Positions 28,038-38,688 of a stretch of 64,000 nt of DNA are shown one piece after another. This stretch comes from Campylobacter sp. MIT 12-8780 (GTDB taxonomy: Bacteria; Campylobacterota; Campylobacteria; Campylobacterales; Campylobacteraceae): NCBI RefSeq assembly GCF_006864535.1, contig NZ_QHLL01000003.1:62001-126000 (forward strand). The letters are read 5' to 3'. The position numbers and the translations under genes were made by a program. Numbering within the stretch: position 1 is the stretch's first letter; each line of letters opens with the position of its first letter. The notes under the pieces were generated by a model. It was not told where the DNA came from and searched no databases. It saw only the letters and a program-made list of their open reading frames with translations.

Positions 28038-28719
28038 AATAATCCCTTACTTCTCTTTCAAAGAAATTAAAAAAGTTTTTTTTGTAATTACTTACCCTTG
28101 AATAAAAAGGCTTTTGAGGAGCTAAAGAATGTGTAGTAAAGTCTTGCTTAAACAACAAAGTAAAACTCGCACAATCCACAAAAGCAAGCTCATTTTCAAG
28201 AGCAAAAATCACTAAACCAAGTGCGTTATTTGAGCAAAAAGCTTGAAAATTCTCTTGTTTAGGACTTAGCCTAAAATCCTTAATCATCATCGCACCAAAA
28301 ACATCAGGATGAATAAAATAAAAATTTCTTAAATTCTGTGTAATATGTGCGTAATTTTCCTCATCAGGAGCGATAAGCAAGGCTCTATCATATAAAAAAT
28401 TAACAATCACTTCATCGCCAACTTCAGGCACGACATCAAGCACAGGCAAAGCCTTTTGCTCTAAATTTGTAAAGGCTTCAAGTCTCAGTTTGGCTAAACC
28501 CTCTCTTTTTTCGACAACACTTGCCCTTGCGATGATGGATTTTACACTTTTAAAATGCTTGATGATTACCGCATTTGCATTTAAAATGATGTTTTCATCA
28601 TCATTGATATAAATGAAATTATCCTCGATCTTAGCGATATTTGAATGCAAAGGAGCAAAATCAAAAGCATATAAAGATATATGCATAAAAAAACAATACA
28701 AAAGGATTTTTTTAAACAA
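27997..28719 (-). CDS. PgbA-like protein (plasminogen-binding N-terminal domain), probably exported
   Basis: About 240 residues from a TTG at 28719, chosen because GGAG lies just upstream and a signal peptide (FKKILLYCFFMHISLYAF) follows. The longer open frame to 28956 would run over the divergent M23 gene. The mature start (LHSNIAKIEDNFIYI … IIKHFKSVKSIIARASVVEKREGLAKLRL) resembles the N-terminal domain of Helicobacter PgbA/PgbB. Those proteins bind plasminogen through C-terminal lysines. This protein ends in Lys (NSSSK), consistent with, but not proof of, lysine-binding-site recognition. Confidence 0.65.
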   Translation of the reverse strand: MFKKILLYCFFMHISLYAFDFAPLHSNIAKIEDNFIYINDDENIILNANAVIIKHFKSVKSIIARASVVEKREGLAKLRLEAFTNLEQKALPVLDVVPEVGDEVIVNFLYDRALLIAPDEENYAHITQNLRNFYFIHPDVFGAMMIKDFRLSPKQENFQAFCSNNALGLVIFALENELAFVDCASFTLLFKQDFTTHSLAPQKPFYSRVSNYKKNFFNFFEREVRDYYEYYTTLTNSSSK

Positions 28720-28843
28720 ACTTTTCTCCTTATTTTTTAACAAAGTTGTATTATATTCTTTTTTTCTTACAAAATTGTAAGAAAAATAAAGTAAAATACT
28801 TTTTCTTGTTTTGAAAATAAAGTATGAATGAAGGTTTGATTTG

Positions 28844-30013
28844 ATGAAAAAACTACTTGTGCTGTGTATTTTTTGCTTGCAAGTTTTTGCTGTTTCAAGT
28901 ATAGAAGAAAGAGAATGGGCAAAAAATGAATTCTTTTTAACTTTTTTAGAAAACAATAATCTCCCTCTTTCTTTGTATTGGAATTTAGATCCTCAAGATA
29001 GAGAACTTGCTTCAGAGATCAAAGAAGGTGAAAGATTTCAAATTCTTTGGGATAACAACACAAACACAATCGAGCAGGTTTTAATCCCGATTAATGGCTC
29101 TGATTTGCAACTTCACATTTATAAAAACTTGCAAGGCGAATACACGCTGACTTATTCGCCCATCTCTTATGAAACCCAAACACGAATTTTGCGTCTTAAT
29201 GTGCAAAATTCAGCCTATCAAGATGTTGAGCAAGCCACAGGCTCAACGCCACTTGCTCGTGCTATGCGAAATGCTTTTGGTGGGAGCGTTGATTTTAAGG
29301 CTATGCAAAAGGGCGATGAAGTTATTTTGGTTTATGAGCGAAAAGAAAGAATGGGCGAGCGTTTTGGTGATATACTTATCAAAATGGCAAGCATTGAAGT
29401 GAATAAAAAAGCAAAAAAAGTATATTTTTATAAAGATAGCTTTTATGATAGCAAGGGTAAAGAAATGGAGTCTTTTTTATTAACTTCACCGGTTAATGCA
29501 ACAAGGATAAGTTCATATTTTACAAGAGCAAGGTATCATCCTATCTTAAAGCGATATAGAGCGCACTTAGGTGTTGATTATGCAGCACCTACTGGCACAC
29601 CAGTAAGAAGCGCTGGAGCTGGAGTGGTAAGCTTTGTAGGCACAAAAGGAGGCTATGGCAAAACCGTTCAGGTGCAGCATGGTTCAGGATATAGCACTCT
29701 TTATGCGCATTTAAGCCGCTTTGCAGCCATTAAAAAAGGGCAAAAAGTCTCTCAAGGACAAACTATCGCTTATGTAGGCTCAACCGGAATGAGTACAGGA
29801 CCTCATTTGCACTTTGGTTTATATCTTAATAACCAAGCTATCAATCCACTCTCGGTTGTCAAAATCACCAAATCAGAACTCAAGGGCAAGGATAAGCAAG
29901 ATTTTCAAAATGTGATACTTGAGTATGAAAAGGAGCTTCAAAGCTTTATTGATAGCAATGGCACTAATCCACCAAAAGAACCGCCAAGATTTGAACGATA
30001 TGTCGAGTTTTAG
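28844..30013 (+). CDS. Periplasmic M23 (LytM-type) peptidoglycan endopeptidase
   Basis: 389 residues, signal peptide MKKLLVLCIFCLQVFAVSS. An N-terminal Csd3-like region (residues ~20–215, with GSVDFKAMQKGDEVILVYERK) precedes the M23 domain. Zinc ligands are visible in RAHLGVDYAAPTGTPV and GPHLHFG, so the active site is intact. Such enzymes trim peptide cross-links and in Campylobacter shape the helical cell; this may be the group called Pgp3, which I cannot confirm. The TTG at 28841 is an alternative start, but AAGG spacing favours 28844. Divergent from the PgbA-like gene. Confidence 0.88.
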   Translation: MKKLLVLCIFCLQVFAVSSIEEREWAKNEFFLTFLENNNLPLSLYWNLDPQDRELASEIKEGERFQILWDNNTNTIEQVLIPINGSDLQLHIYKNLQGEYTLTYSPISYETQTRILRLNVQNSAYQDVEQATGSTPLARAMRNAFGGSVDFKAMQKGDEVILVYERKERMGERFGDILIKMASIEVNKKAKKVYFYKDSFYDSKGKEMESFLLTSPVNATRISSYFTRARYHPILKRYRAHLGVDYAAPTGTPVRSAGAGVVSFVGTKGGYGKTVQVQHGSGYSTLYAHLSRFAAIKKGQKVSQGQTIAYVGSTGMSTGPHLHFGLYLNNQAINPLSVVKITKSELKGKDKQDFQNVILEYEKELQSFIDSNGTNPPKEPPRFERYVEF

Positions 30014-30053
30014 TAAAGGCAATTTTTCACGATTTAAATACATTGCCTTTACT
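30012..30053 (+). terminator. Hairpin after the M23 peptidase gene
   Basis: AGTAAAGGCAA (30012–30022) pairs perfectly with 30043–30053 across a 20-nt loop, overlapping the stop codon. Followed by a moderately T-rich segment. Lies between convergent genes. Confidence 0.6.
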
Positions 30054-30089
30054 TGCTCTTAATTGTCTGGATAGTGAATTTATACTCTA

Positions 30090-31055
30090 TCAAATCCAAC
30101 CCTTCTTTTTAAAGAATACAACAGGCAAGATCACAGAAGCTACCATCAAAGTTACTACTATAGGATAGCCAAAAGTCCAGTTTAATTCTGGCATAAATTT
30201 AAAGTTCATACCATAAATCGTGCCTATAAGCGTTGCTGGCATCATCGCCACCGTTGCAACCGTGAAAAGCTTGATCGTTTTGTTTTGTTCTATATTGATT
30301 TGATTGGCAAAGATGGTTTGGATATTATCAAGAATGTTTAGCTGAGAAACATCAAATTCCACGAGCGAATTTAAGTCTTTAAGCACTATGGTTAAATTCT
30401 GCTTAATATCCTTATCAATCTTATCGCTTTTTATCAAAGAAGTCATTGCTCTTCTTTTATCAAAAAGCGAATCTCTCACACGCATATTCAGCTCTTGCAA
30501 ATTTGAAATGGATTTTAAAATCCTATCATACACAAGCTCATTTTTTCGCTCTAATACTTCTATCCTTAGTTTCCTTGCTTCTCTGTCTATCCATTCTAAG
30601 ATATCCGCGTCCTTTTCTACGCGCACTTCAAACATCTTATCAATAACATCAAAACCATCTTCAAAATTCTTTGGACTTGCTAGAATTCTTGCCTCAATCT
30701 CTTCAAAAATCGTAAATTCTTTATATCTTAAAGTAAATAAGATATTTTGAGAAAGCAAAAAAGTCAAAGTCTCATTTGTCAAGGAAAGCTCGTCCATACT
30801 CGTGCGGATAAGAAAGTGAGTGTTAATCGTAATGCTGGTATTATCTTCCCAATACCTCGCACTCAGCTCGATCTCTTCTCGCTCTTCTTGGGTTGGAATT
30901 TCAAGATTATACAACTTTGAGACAAAATTAATCTCCTCAGCACTTGGACGCAACAAATCAAGCCATAAGATATTTTCAGGCAAAACACTTGTTTGTATAT
31001 CAAAACGAAGCTTTTGCACAAGCTTATTATTTGTTTTTGTGTAAATACTTAACAC
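30090..31055 (-). CDS. corA: Magnesium/cobalt transport protein CorA
   Basis: 321 residues, full CorA length. Cytoplasmic funnel ([11 protein letters not shown] … [15 protein letters not shown]), long stalk helix, then TM1 ending [16 protein letters not shown] with the GMN selectivity motif and the conserved MPEL, TM2 and the basic tail KKKGWI. Main Mg2+ uptake channel. GTG start at 31055 preceded by AAAGGAG. The upstream small membrane protein ends 1 base before it, so the two form an operon. Confidence 0.95.
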   Translation of the reverse strand: MLSIYTKTNNKLVQKLRFDIQTSVLPENILWLDLLRPSAEEINFVSKLYNLEIPTQEEREEIELSARYWEDNTSITINTHFLIRTSMDELSLTNETLTFLLSQNILFTLRYKEFTIFEEIEARILASPKNFEDGFDVIDKMFEVRVEKDADILEWIDREARKLRIEVLERKNELVYDRILKSISNLQELNMRVRDSLFDKRRAMTSLIKSDKIDKDIKQNLTIVLKDLNSLVEFDVSQLNILDNIQTIFANQINIEQNKTIKLFTVATVAMMPATLIGTIYGMNFKFMPELNWTFGYPIVVTLMVASVILPVVFFKKKGWI

Positions 31056-31056
31056 T

Positions 31057-31260
31057 CTACTCTCCTTTGGCTTTTTTCTCTTTATCGATATAAAAAGCGA
31101 TTAAAAAAGCGATCAAAATGATATGAGGCAAGCTTATTAAGACAGCTCTTACCAACTCGCCCGCAAAGGCTCTATGGATACAAAATTGATTGATAATAAG
31201 CACAACAAAAAAGCATTTGCAAAAGAGTAATATAAATTTTTTATTACAATATGCTTTCAT
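31057..31260 (-). CDS. Small membrane protein upstream of corA
   Basis: 67 residues. A hydrophobic N-terminus ([18 protein letters not shown]) and a second helix ([20 protein letters not shown]) are separated by a short polar loop, ending in charged KEKKAKGE. No motif recognised. Its stop lies 1 base before the corA GTG and contains corA's ribosome site, so it is probably translated together with corA. A role linked to Mg2+ transport is only inferred from position. Confidence 0.6.
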   Translation of the reverse strand: MKAYCNKKFILLFCKCFFVVLIINQFCIHRAFAGELVRAVLISLPHIILIAFLIAFYIDKEKKAKGE

Positions 31261-31326
31261 CTACTTTTACCTTTTTCATATCATTCATTTTAACTCATTA
31301 AGGCTTATTTTAGTTTTAAATTTATA

Positions 31327-31350
31327 CAAGCCTAGCTTGGGCTAGGCTTG
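31327..31350 (-). terminator. Terminator of the AsmA-like gene
   Basis: Perfect 10-bp stem CAAGCCTAGC/GCTAGGCTTG with a TTGG loop, 8 bases after the stop at 31359 (minus strand), followed in that direction by TATAAATTT. Confidence 0.75.
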
Positions 31351-31358
31351 ATTTATGA

Positions 31359-33677
31359 CTAAAATAATTTATCCAAAAACTTATTAAGCTCTTTTGCACC
31401 TTTTTCTTTAACCTTATCATCGATAAATTTATCAGCTGCTGATTTAAGCACGCTTCCTAAGTCTATATTTATGCTTGGATTAGCACTTGTGCCTTTGATC
31501 GTGCCTTTAAAGCTTGCTTTATCTACGCCTAGGGTAAGAGGAAGGTTTAAAGTGCTTGTTTTGGAATTGATTGTGCCATTATTAATGGCTATGCTTACAC
31601 GAGGCGATTTCATATTGAGGTTCAAGCCAATTTGGTTTGTGCTAAGCTTTGCATTGAGCTTTGCTTCACTAAATGAATCCTTTGTCAAATCGCTTTTAGT
31701 TAGCGTTGATACAGTCTTTACTAAGCCTACATTTTTTAATTTACCATTGTTTAAATTTGCACTTGCATTTCCACTTGAACTTACAAGATTATAATCCACA
31801 TCAACGCTTGCTTTTCCTTCATAATAATCAGGCAAATCAAGTCCCTTCATCAAGCTAGAAAAATCAACACCAGCTATATTTGCTTTAAAAGCGTTGTTTA
31901 TGAGGCTAGCATTAAGCTTTCCTTGGTAGAGATTTTCGCTGTTAATATTTGCTTTTATGCTTTTATCAAAGTCTAAATTTCCAGTAAATACAGCCTTTCC
32001 ACTGAGCTTTCTTTCAGCTAAAAAGCCTAGTTTTGAAAAATCATAGGCATTGAGTTTAAAAGTCGAGCTTAAAAGCATTTTGTTAAGATCAAATGAGCCT
32101 TTAAAGCTTTCTAAATTCGCTAAATCGCTCTTAAAAACAAGATCAAAACCAGCTACACTATCTTTAATATCGCCTTTTAAATCAAGATTAAATTGAGTAT
32201 TTGCAGGAAAAGTTTTACCAAGCATAGCACTTAAAGCTTTTGCCCCAAAAGTTCCACTACTTTTTGCTTCATATGAGCCATTTAGCTTGCTAAAATCAAG
32301 AGAGCTTAAATGAGCCTTTGCGTCTAAGTTTGCATTGACATAACTTGGCTGAGCCACTATAGCTAGAACCTTGCTAAGATCAAGTTTATTTATGCTTAGA
32401 TCAAGACTTTTGCCATTTGAGCTTGCATTGATTGTGCCTCCAGCCACATTTGCATCAGCTTTTAAGCTTTTAATGACAAAGCCCAGTAAATTTGCACTCG
32501 CATTTAAGCTTACACTACCTTGCAAGCTTTGTCCAGCTATGCTTTTAAACTCATTTAAATCATCGATTTTTGCTTCAGTATCTAGGCTTAATTCTTGTGT
32601 TTTCATATCATAAAAACCTTGTAATTTTGGCACATTAGCTAGATTTGATTTTAAAGTTGCATTATAATTAATCTTTGAGCCCTCGCCTTTAGCATTGGCA
32701 TTAAGATGAAGGGAATTAAGATTTAAATTTGCAAACTTGATGTCCTTTCCTATAAGTTTAGCTTGAAGTTCTTGAAGCAAGCTTAGTGAATTAAGATCAA
32801 TGCTTGCATTGCCATCAAGATTTAAATTTCCGCTTGCTTTTGAGCCTATAAGTTTTTCAAGCTTGCTTAAATCAGGCACTAAAAGAGTATAATCTGTGTC
32901 TAAAACACTATTGGCAAGGTTAAAATGTGTTTTATCGGTTTTCAAGCTTATATAAGAAGTTAAAGTCTCGCTTTTTGCGTTAATATCTTGATCTTTCATA
33001 AAGATAGTGATATTTGAGCTTAAATTTGATTGCGGTAAGGAAAGATTAAAATCCCTTTGAAGTAAATCATAGTTGATAGAGTTCGTAGCAAGATTTATGA
33101 AGGCATTACCCTCAGGTTTTAGATCCTTTGCTGCTATATCGGCATTTATATTGATATTTCCTTTGACATAACTTGGTTTTGAAAGTAAATTTAAAAGCTC
33201 TTCTATCTTAATACCATTTGCACTCAGTTTTAATTCCAAAGGAGAATAATCAAGCAAACGCGCATTTAAAGCTACATTTGAGCCAAACAAAGCCCCATTT
33301 CCACTCACATTAAAATCACTTGCTTTTCCTGCTATCTTGCCGCCGAAATTAAGATTGTCTTTTAAATTTAAGCTCATTTTTTGAGCATAATTTTTATCAA
33401 GACTTAAAAGATAATTTAAATCAAAACCTAAGCTAAAAAGACTAAGATTGCCCTCTACCTTTAATTGAGCCATATTTGCTATATCAAGAGCGACATCAAG
33501 GCTTGAAAAACGCAATTTAAATGTAGATAAATTTGCGTCTAAACCACTCAAGGTTCTAATCTTATCTTCAGCGTAAGAAGCAACGATTTTATTTCCAAAA
33601 GAAGTAAATAAAATCACATACAAAGCTATGAGAATCACAGCCAACACAACCCCTATAATGTAGAGAGCTTTTTTCAT
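31359..33677 (-). CDS. AsmA/TamB-like periplasmic protein
   Basis: 772 residues. One N-terminal membrane anchor (LYIIGVVLAVILIALYVILF) is followed by AsmA-type sequence (FGNKIVASYAEDKIRTLSG). A long region of repeated short beta-strand units with asparagine/serine follows (LKLSANGIKIEELL, KSLDLSINKLDLSK, LNLNMKSPRVSIAINNG). AsmA-like proteins of this repeating beta-groove type are proposed to move phospholipid between membranes. Only the family is supported here. Transcribed away from groES across ~175 bases. Confidence 0.75.
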   Translation of the reverse strand: MKKALYIIGVVLAVILIALYVILFTSFGNKIVASYAEDKIRTLSGLDANLSTFKLRFSSLDVALDIANMAQLKVEGNLSLFSLGFDLNYLLSLDKNYAQKMSLNLKDNLNFGGKIAGKASDFNVSGNGALFGSNVALNARLLDYSPLELKLSANGIKIEELLNLLSKPSYVKGNININADIAAKDLKPEGNAFINLATNSINYDLLQRDFNLSLPQSNLSSNITIFMKDQDINAKSETLTSYISLKTDKTHFNLANSVLDTDYTLLVPDLSKLEKLIGSKASGNLNLDGNASIDLNSLSLLQELQAKLIGKDIKFANLNLNSLHLNANAKGEGSKINYNATLKSNLANVPKLQGFYDMKTQELSLDTEAKIDDLNEFKSIAGQSLQGSVSLNASANLLGFVIKSLKADANVAGGTINASSNGKSLDLSINKLDLSKVLAIVAQPSYVNANLDAKAHLSSLDFSKLNGSYEAKSSGTFGAKALSAMLGKTFPANTQFNLDLKGDIKDSVAGFDLVFKSDLANLESFKGSFDLNKMLLSSTFKLNAYDFSKLGFLAERKLSGKAVFTGNLDFDKSIKANINSENLYQGKLNASLINNAFKANIAGVDFSSLMKGLDLPDYYEGKASVDVDYNLVSSSGNASANLNNGKLKNVGLVKTVSTLTKSDLTKDSFSEAKLNAKLSTNQIGLNLNMKSPRVSIAINNGTINSKTSTLNLPLTLGVDKASFKGTIKGTSANPSINIDLGSVLKSAADKFIDDKVKEKGAKELNKFLDKLF

Positions 33678-33758
33678 TTTATCCCGTCCTTAAAAGTTTT
33701 TTATAAATAAACTTTAGTCGGTTAAACTAAAGTTTATTGAATTTTTTTTATAAAGGTA

Positions 33759-33815
33759 TTGACAAAATTCATTTTTTATCGTATAATCACAACACTCAAA
33801 TATAAAGAGTGCTAA
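33759..33815 (+). promoter_or_regulatory. Sigma-70 promoter with CIRCE (HrcA) operator for groES-groEL
   Basis: TTGACA (33759–33764), 17-base spacer, TATAAT (33782–33787), an exact E. coli-type promoter. It is immediately followed by a CIRCE element: left arm ACAACACTC (33789–33797), 9-base spacer, right arm GAGTGCTAA (33807–33815). The right arm matches the consensus fully; the left matches 6 of 9. The operator covers the expected transcription start, the usual position for HrcA repression. Confidence 0.88.
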
Positions 33816-33852
33816 AAATAGCGACAATTTACAAAGAGAAAGGACTACACAA

Positions 33853-34113
33853 ATGAATTTTCAACCTTTAGGAAAACGCGTCCTTGTTAAACGCGTAGAA
33901 GAAACCAATACAACAGCTTCTGGCATAATTATACCAGATAATGCCAAAGAAAAACCTTTAATGGGAGAAATTATCGCAGTAAGTCAAGAGCTTAGCGATG
34001 TTAAGGTTGGCGATAAAGTGCTTTTTGCTAAATATGGCGGCACTGAAGTAAAACTTGGCACAGAAGAATACCTTGTGCTTAACATCGATGATGTTTTAGG
34101 TATAGTAAAATAA
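33853..34113 (+). CDS. groES: Co-chaperonin GroES
   Basis: 86 residues. [34 protein letters not shown] includes the mobile loop (landmark [10 protein letters not shown]); [16 protein letters not shown] and [12 protein letters not shown] complete the fold. It caps the GroEL chamber. AAAGGAC site before the ATG. 21 bases before groEL. Confidence 0.98.
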   Translation: MNFQPLGKRVLVKRVEETNTTASGIIIPDNAKEKPLMGEIIAVSQELSDVKVGDKVLFAKYGGTEVKLGTEEYLVLNIDDVLGIVK

Positions 34114-34131
34114 ATTTTAGAAAAAGGATAA

Positions 34132-35772
<1,641 letters not shown>

Positions 35773-35795
35773 GCCTACCTTCCTTTTTATTATAA

Positions 35796-35826
35796 ACTTT
35801 GCCTTGCGTGCTTTGCAAGGCAAAGT
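35796..35826 (+). terminator. Hairpin after groEL
   Basis: Perfect 12-bp stem (35796–35807 with 35815–35826), 7-nt loop. The following sequence is only moderately T-rich, so it may act as a terminator or 3' stabiliser. Confidence 0.65.
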
Positions 35827-35936
35827 AAATTTAGCTTCTTAGCTTCTTAAAAAAAACACTTTGCCTTTATCATTTCTTACCCTTTATCATCAAAAAATCA
35901 AATTTTTAATAAAAAAAGTCAATTTTTGTTTGTTTT

Positions 35937-35952
35937 GGAATGAAATTTGCTT
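35937..35952 (+). promoter_or_regulatory. Sigma-54 (RpoN) promoter of the unknown 387-residue protein
   Basis: GGAA-TGAAAT-TTGCTT, the same -24/-12 pattern and spacing as the flgF promoter at 23941. It lies 50 bases before the ATG at 36002. Confidence 0.8.
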
Positions 35953-36001
35953 TTAGTAAAATGAAGTATAGATTGAAGGAAATTCAAAAAAAGGATTTCT
36001 A

Positions 36002-37165
36002 ATGAATAGCATTTTTTCAAATGACACAAACGCTCTTTTTGGGTATGAAAGCTTGCTTGATCGTATGCAAAAAAGCTTGCAGACGATTGACAATACAAGT
36101 TTTAGCGATTATGTAAAAAACTCAAGTCTTTCTAATGTGCTGAGTAAAGATTTAAGCACAAACGAAAACATAGGCTTTGGGCTAGGAGATTTTACCATAG
36201 CCTACAGCAAACAAGAAGCCTTTTTAAATATAGTAAATCGTGGAGTTGAACGCACAAGCATAACTGCTTCAAGCTTGCTTTCTCAAACCCAAACCAATCT
36301 GCCCCAAAATGCCTATAAAGTCGAATTTGATAGTATAGAAAAAGAGCAATTTGAAGCCATAGCCAATACTTTAAAAGCCGATGAAAAGCTTTTAGAACAA
36401 AACAATTCCTTAGGATTAGAATCTGTCTTTTTTAGAGATAGCTCAAGTTTAGAATTTAGCCAAAAAGCCTTGAGTAAAGAAAGCCTAAATGCTCTTAAAG
36501 AACAATTTGGCGAAGAAAGCGTCTATAAAAGAGAAGATGGGGTATATGTCTTAAGTGCTGAGGCTGAAAAATTTGTAAGTGGCTGGAGCAAGGCTTTGGA
36601 TACAGCAAATGAAAAAAGTCAAACAAATGCTAGTCTTGATGAGCTCATACAAAAAGATAAAGACTTTAGCTCCCACCTTGATGAAAGCGAGCTTAGCTCA
36701 AATACTTCCAGCCTCACAACGACAACAACGATTGTTGAGCAAACTACTCGGATAAGTGTTTTAGTCATTAGGCTTTTTGATATGAGCGGAAGCGATTTCT
36801 CATCTTTGCAAGAGGCTATGAATGCCAGATTTAATAATCTTGATATTTTTGCTCGTAATTTTATCTCTGAAAATTTAGAAAGCTTATTTGAAAACAAAAA
36901 TGAAAGCACAAAGGAACAAAGCTCAAATGCAGAAGATAAAAGCTCAAACGAAGACAAAACAAAGGAATTTGCAAATTCCTTCGAAAATAGTTTTATGAAA
37001 ATAAGTCAGTATTTTACAAACTCATCGCTTTCAAGCTCAAGCTTTGCTTCTTTAAGTTCTGTCGTGTTTGATATGGCTCAAACCTTGCATAATCAAAGCC
37101 TAGCAAATGCCAATCTTAAACAAGATAGCCTAGCAAGCTCAAATCAAAGCGAGCTAAAAGCCTAG
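36002..37165 (+). CDS. Unknown Ser/Asn-rich protein under a sigma-54 promoter
   Basis: 387 residues, not recognised. No signal peptide and no long hydrophobic helix apart from a short ISVLVIRLF stretch near residue 255. Composition is rich in Ser, Asn, Lys and Glu, with a low-complexity Thr run (SLTTTTTIVEQTT, ~235–250) and a disordered acidic section (~300–330). The N-terminus (MNSIFSNDTNALFGYESLLDRMQKSL) is polar and amphipathic, like flagellar type III substrates, which lack cleavable signals. The RpoN promoter puts it with the middle flagellar genes. An exported flagellar-regulon protein is my inference, not shown. Confidence 0.7.
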   Translation: MNSIFSNDTNALFGYESLLDRMQKSLQTIDNTSFSDYVKNSSLSNVLSKDLSTNENIGFGLGDFTIAYSKQEAFLNIVNRGVERTSITASSLLSQTQTNLPQNAYKVEFDSIEKEQFEAIANTLKADEKLLEQNNSLGLESVFFRDSSSLEFSQKALSKESLNALKEQFGEESVYKREDGVYVLSAEAEKFVSGWSKALDTANEKSQTNASLDELIQKDKDFSSHLDESELSSNTSSLTTTTTIVEQTTRISVLVIRLFDMSGSDFSSLQEAMNARFNNLDIFARNFISENLESLFENKNESTKEQSSNAEDKSSNEDKTKEFANSFENSFMKISQYFTNSSLSSSSFASLSSVVFDMAQTLHNQSLANANLKQDSLASSNQSELKA

Positions 37166-37203
37166 CCAATTTAACTTTGCAAATAGTCATAAAAGCTTCA
37201 AAT

Positions 37204-37236
37204 CCTTGTTCTGCAAAACTCTATGCAAGAACAAGG
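37204..37236 (+). terminator. Hairpin after the sigma-54-driven gene
   Basis: CCTTGTTC-TGCA pairs with TGCAAGAACAAGG with one bulged base; no strong T tract. Plausible weak terminator in the 251-base gap before the dehydrogenase gene. Confidence 0.45.
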
Positions 37237-37371
37237 AAAGCTTGCAACATAAGTTTTGATACCTTTTCTATAAAATTGCATTTTAAATTTATAAAGCTTA
37301 TCTGTGTTTATAAATTTAACATTTAGGTGTATAAAAGTATGCAAAATAGAGTAATATTTTTAAAAATAAGT

Positions 37372-37377
37372 TATAAT
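37372..37377 (+). promoter_or_regulatory. Probable -10 box for the NDH-2-like gene
   Basis: TATAAT after an AT-rich, T-periodic stretch, 40 bases before the ATG at 37417. Confidence 0.5.
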
Positions 37378-37416
37378 CAAATAAGCAAAATCTACACTCA
37401 ACACAAAGGAAAATGA

Positions 37417-38688
37417 ATGCAAAAAACCACAAGCTGCCAACTTAAAAATTTAGAAGAACTCAAGCTCCCTCAAAACCCAAAAATTCTTATTATAGGAGGA
37501 GGCTATGGAGGCTTAAAAGTTGCACTTGGACTTCAAAAACTCGTTTCTTTTTCATCAAACAATAAGCCTGAGATCACTTTAATCAGCAAGCACGACTATC
37601 ACTACCAAACCACACTTTTACACAAAGTTGCCATAGGCACGCTCTCGCCACGAAAAGCAAGAATTTACTACCGCAAACTTTTAGATCCAAAAAAAGTGCG
37701 TTTTATCAAAGATAAGATCATTAATCTTAGCCCAAATGAACGTTGTGTGTATGGAAATGGGGGCAGATATGATTATGATGTTTTAGTCATCACGCTTGGT
37801 TTTAAACCAGATAGCTTTGGCATAAAAGGTGTGAAAGAACACAGCTTTAAGCTATCCTCGCTCAATAGAGCCTTAAAGCTTTCCCAGCACATAGAACATA
37901 AATTCAAAGATTACATACATAGCAAAAACCCTGATGATCTTAGCGTTGTTGTTTGTGGAACGGGTTTTACAAGCATTGAATTTGCAGCTGAACTTGCTTC
38001 ACAGATCGAGGAGCTATGCCTGATTTGTGGTATTGATAAAAAAATACCTAAAATCACTTGCATAGGAAGGAGTGATCGAATTTTACCTGTTTTTGATACA
38101 AAACTGAGTCAAAAAGCTGTCAAAAAGCTTGAAGATATGGGTGTAAAACTCATCACAAAAGGCAACGTCAAAGAAGTTTGTAAAAATGGCGTTATCATAG
38201 AAAGAAATGGCAAAGATGAATTTATCAAAGCAAATACCATTCTTTGGGGAGCTGGAGTAAAGGGAAGTGATATCATAGAAAAATCAAGCATACCAAATAG
38301 AAAAGGCAGGATAGAAGTTGATAGACAGCTTCGTTGTTTTGATTATCCTGAAATTTTTGTTGTAGGAGATAGCGCTTGTCCTACAACAAAAGACGCCATT
38401 CACGCACCAACAGCCCAGCTTTCAGCACAAATGGGAGACTTTGTAGCTCGTATGCTGAGCCAAAAACTCAAAGGTAAAAGCTTCACAGAAAGTTTTTCTT
38501 TCAAGCATAGGGGCACAGTGTGTTCTATAGGGCATACCGATGGCGTTGGCATTGTATATGGCAAAAATGTATCTGGAGAATTTGCAGCTTTTATGAAAAA
38601 CACCATAGAAAATCGCTGGCTTTTTTCTTTAGGAGGCTTTCCTATGGTGTTTAGAAAAGGGCAATTCCGCTACCGAAGCAGTAATTAA
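37417..38688 (+). CDS. Type II NADH dehydrogenase-like flavoprotein
   Basis: 423 residues. Two dinucleotide folds: FAD site ILIIGGGYGGLKVALGL (about 25–41) and NAD site VVVCGTGFTSIEFAAELA, followed by the second FAD motif EIFVVGDSA at about 310. The C-terminal LFSLGGFPMVFRKGQF is the kind of amphipathic membrane-docking end found in NDH-2. It would move electrons from NAD(P)H to quinone without pumping protons. Sulfide:quinone reductase is a less likely alternative because the paired catalytic cysteines are not evident. The 3' end overlaps the convergent CapA-like gene by 4 bases. Confidence 0.8.
   Translation: MQKTTSCQLKNLEELKLPQNPKILIIGGGYGGLKVALGLQKLVSFSSNNKPEITLISKHDYHYQTTLLHKVAIGTLSPRKARIYYRKLLDPKKVRFIKDKIINLSPNERCVYGNGGRYDYDVLVITLGFKPDSFGIKGVKEHSFKLSSLNRALKLSQHIEHKFKDYIHSKNPDDLSVVVCGTGFTSIEFAAELASQIEELCLICGIDKKIPKITCIGRSDRILPVFDTKLSQKAVKKLEDMGVKLITKGNVKEVCKNGVIIERNGKDEFIKANTILWGAGVKGSDIIEKSSIPNRKGRIEVDRQLRCFDYPEIFVVGDSACPTTKDAIHAPTAQLSAQMGDFVARMLSQKLKGKSFTESFSFKHRGTVCSIGHTDGVGIVYGKNVSGEFAAFMKNTIENRWLFSLGGFPMVFRKGQFRYRSSN

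Noticed and set aside
28720-28956. N-terminal extension of the PgbA-like gene up to 28956
   Set aside because: It would overlap the divergent M23 gene and place a signal peptide internally; the TTG at 28719 has a GGAG site.
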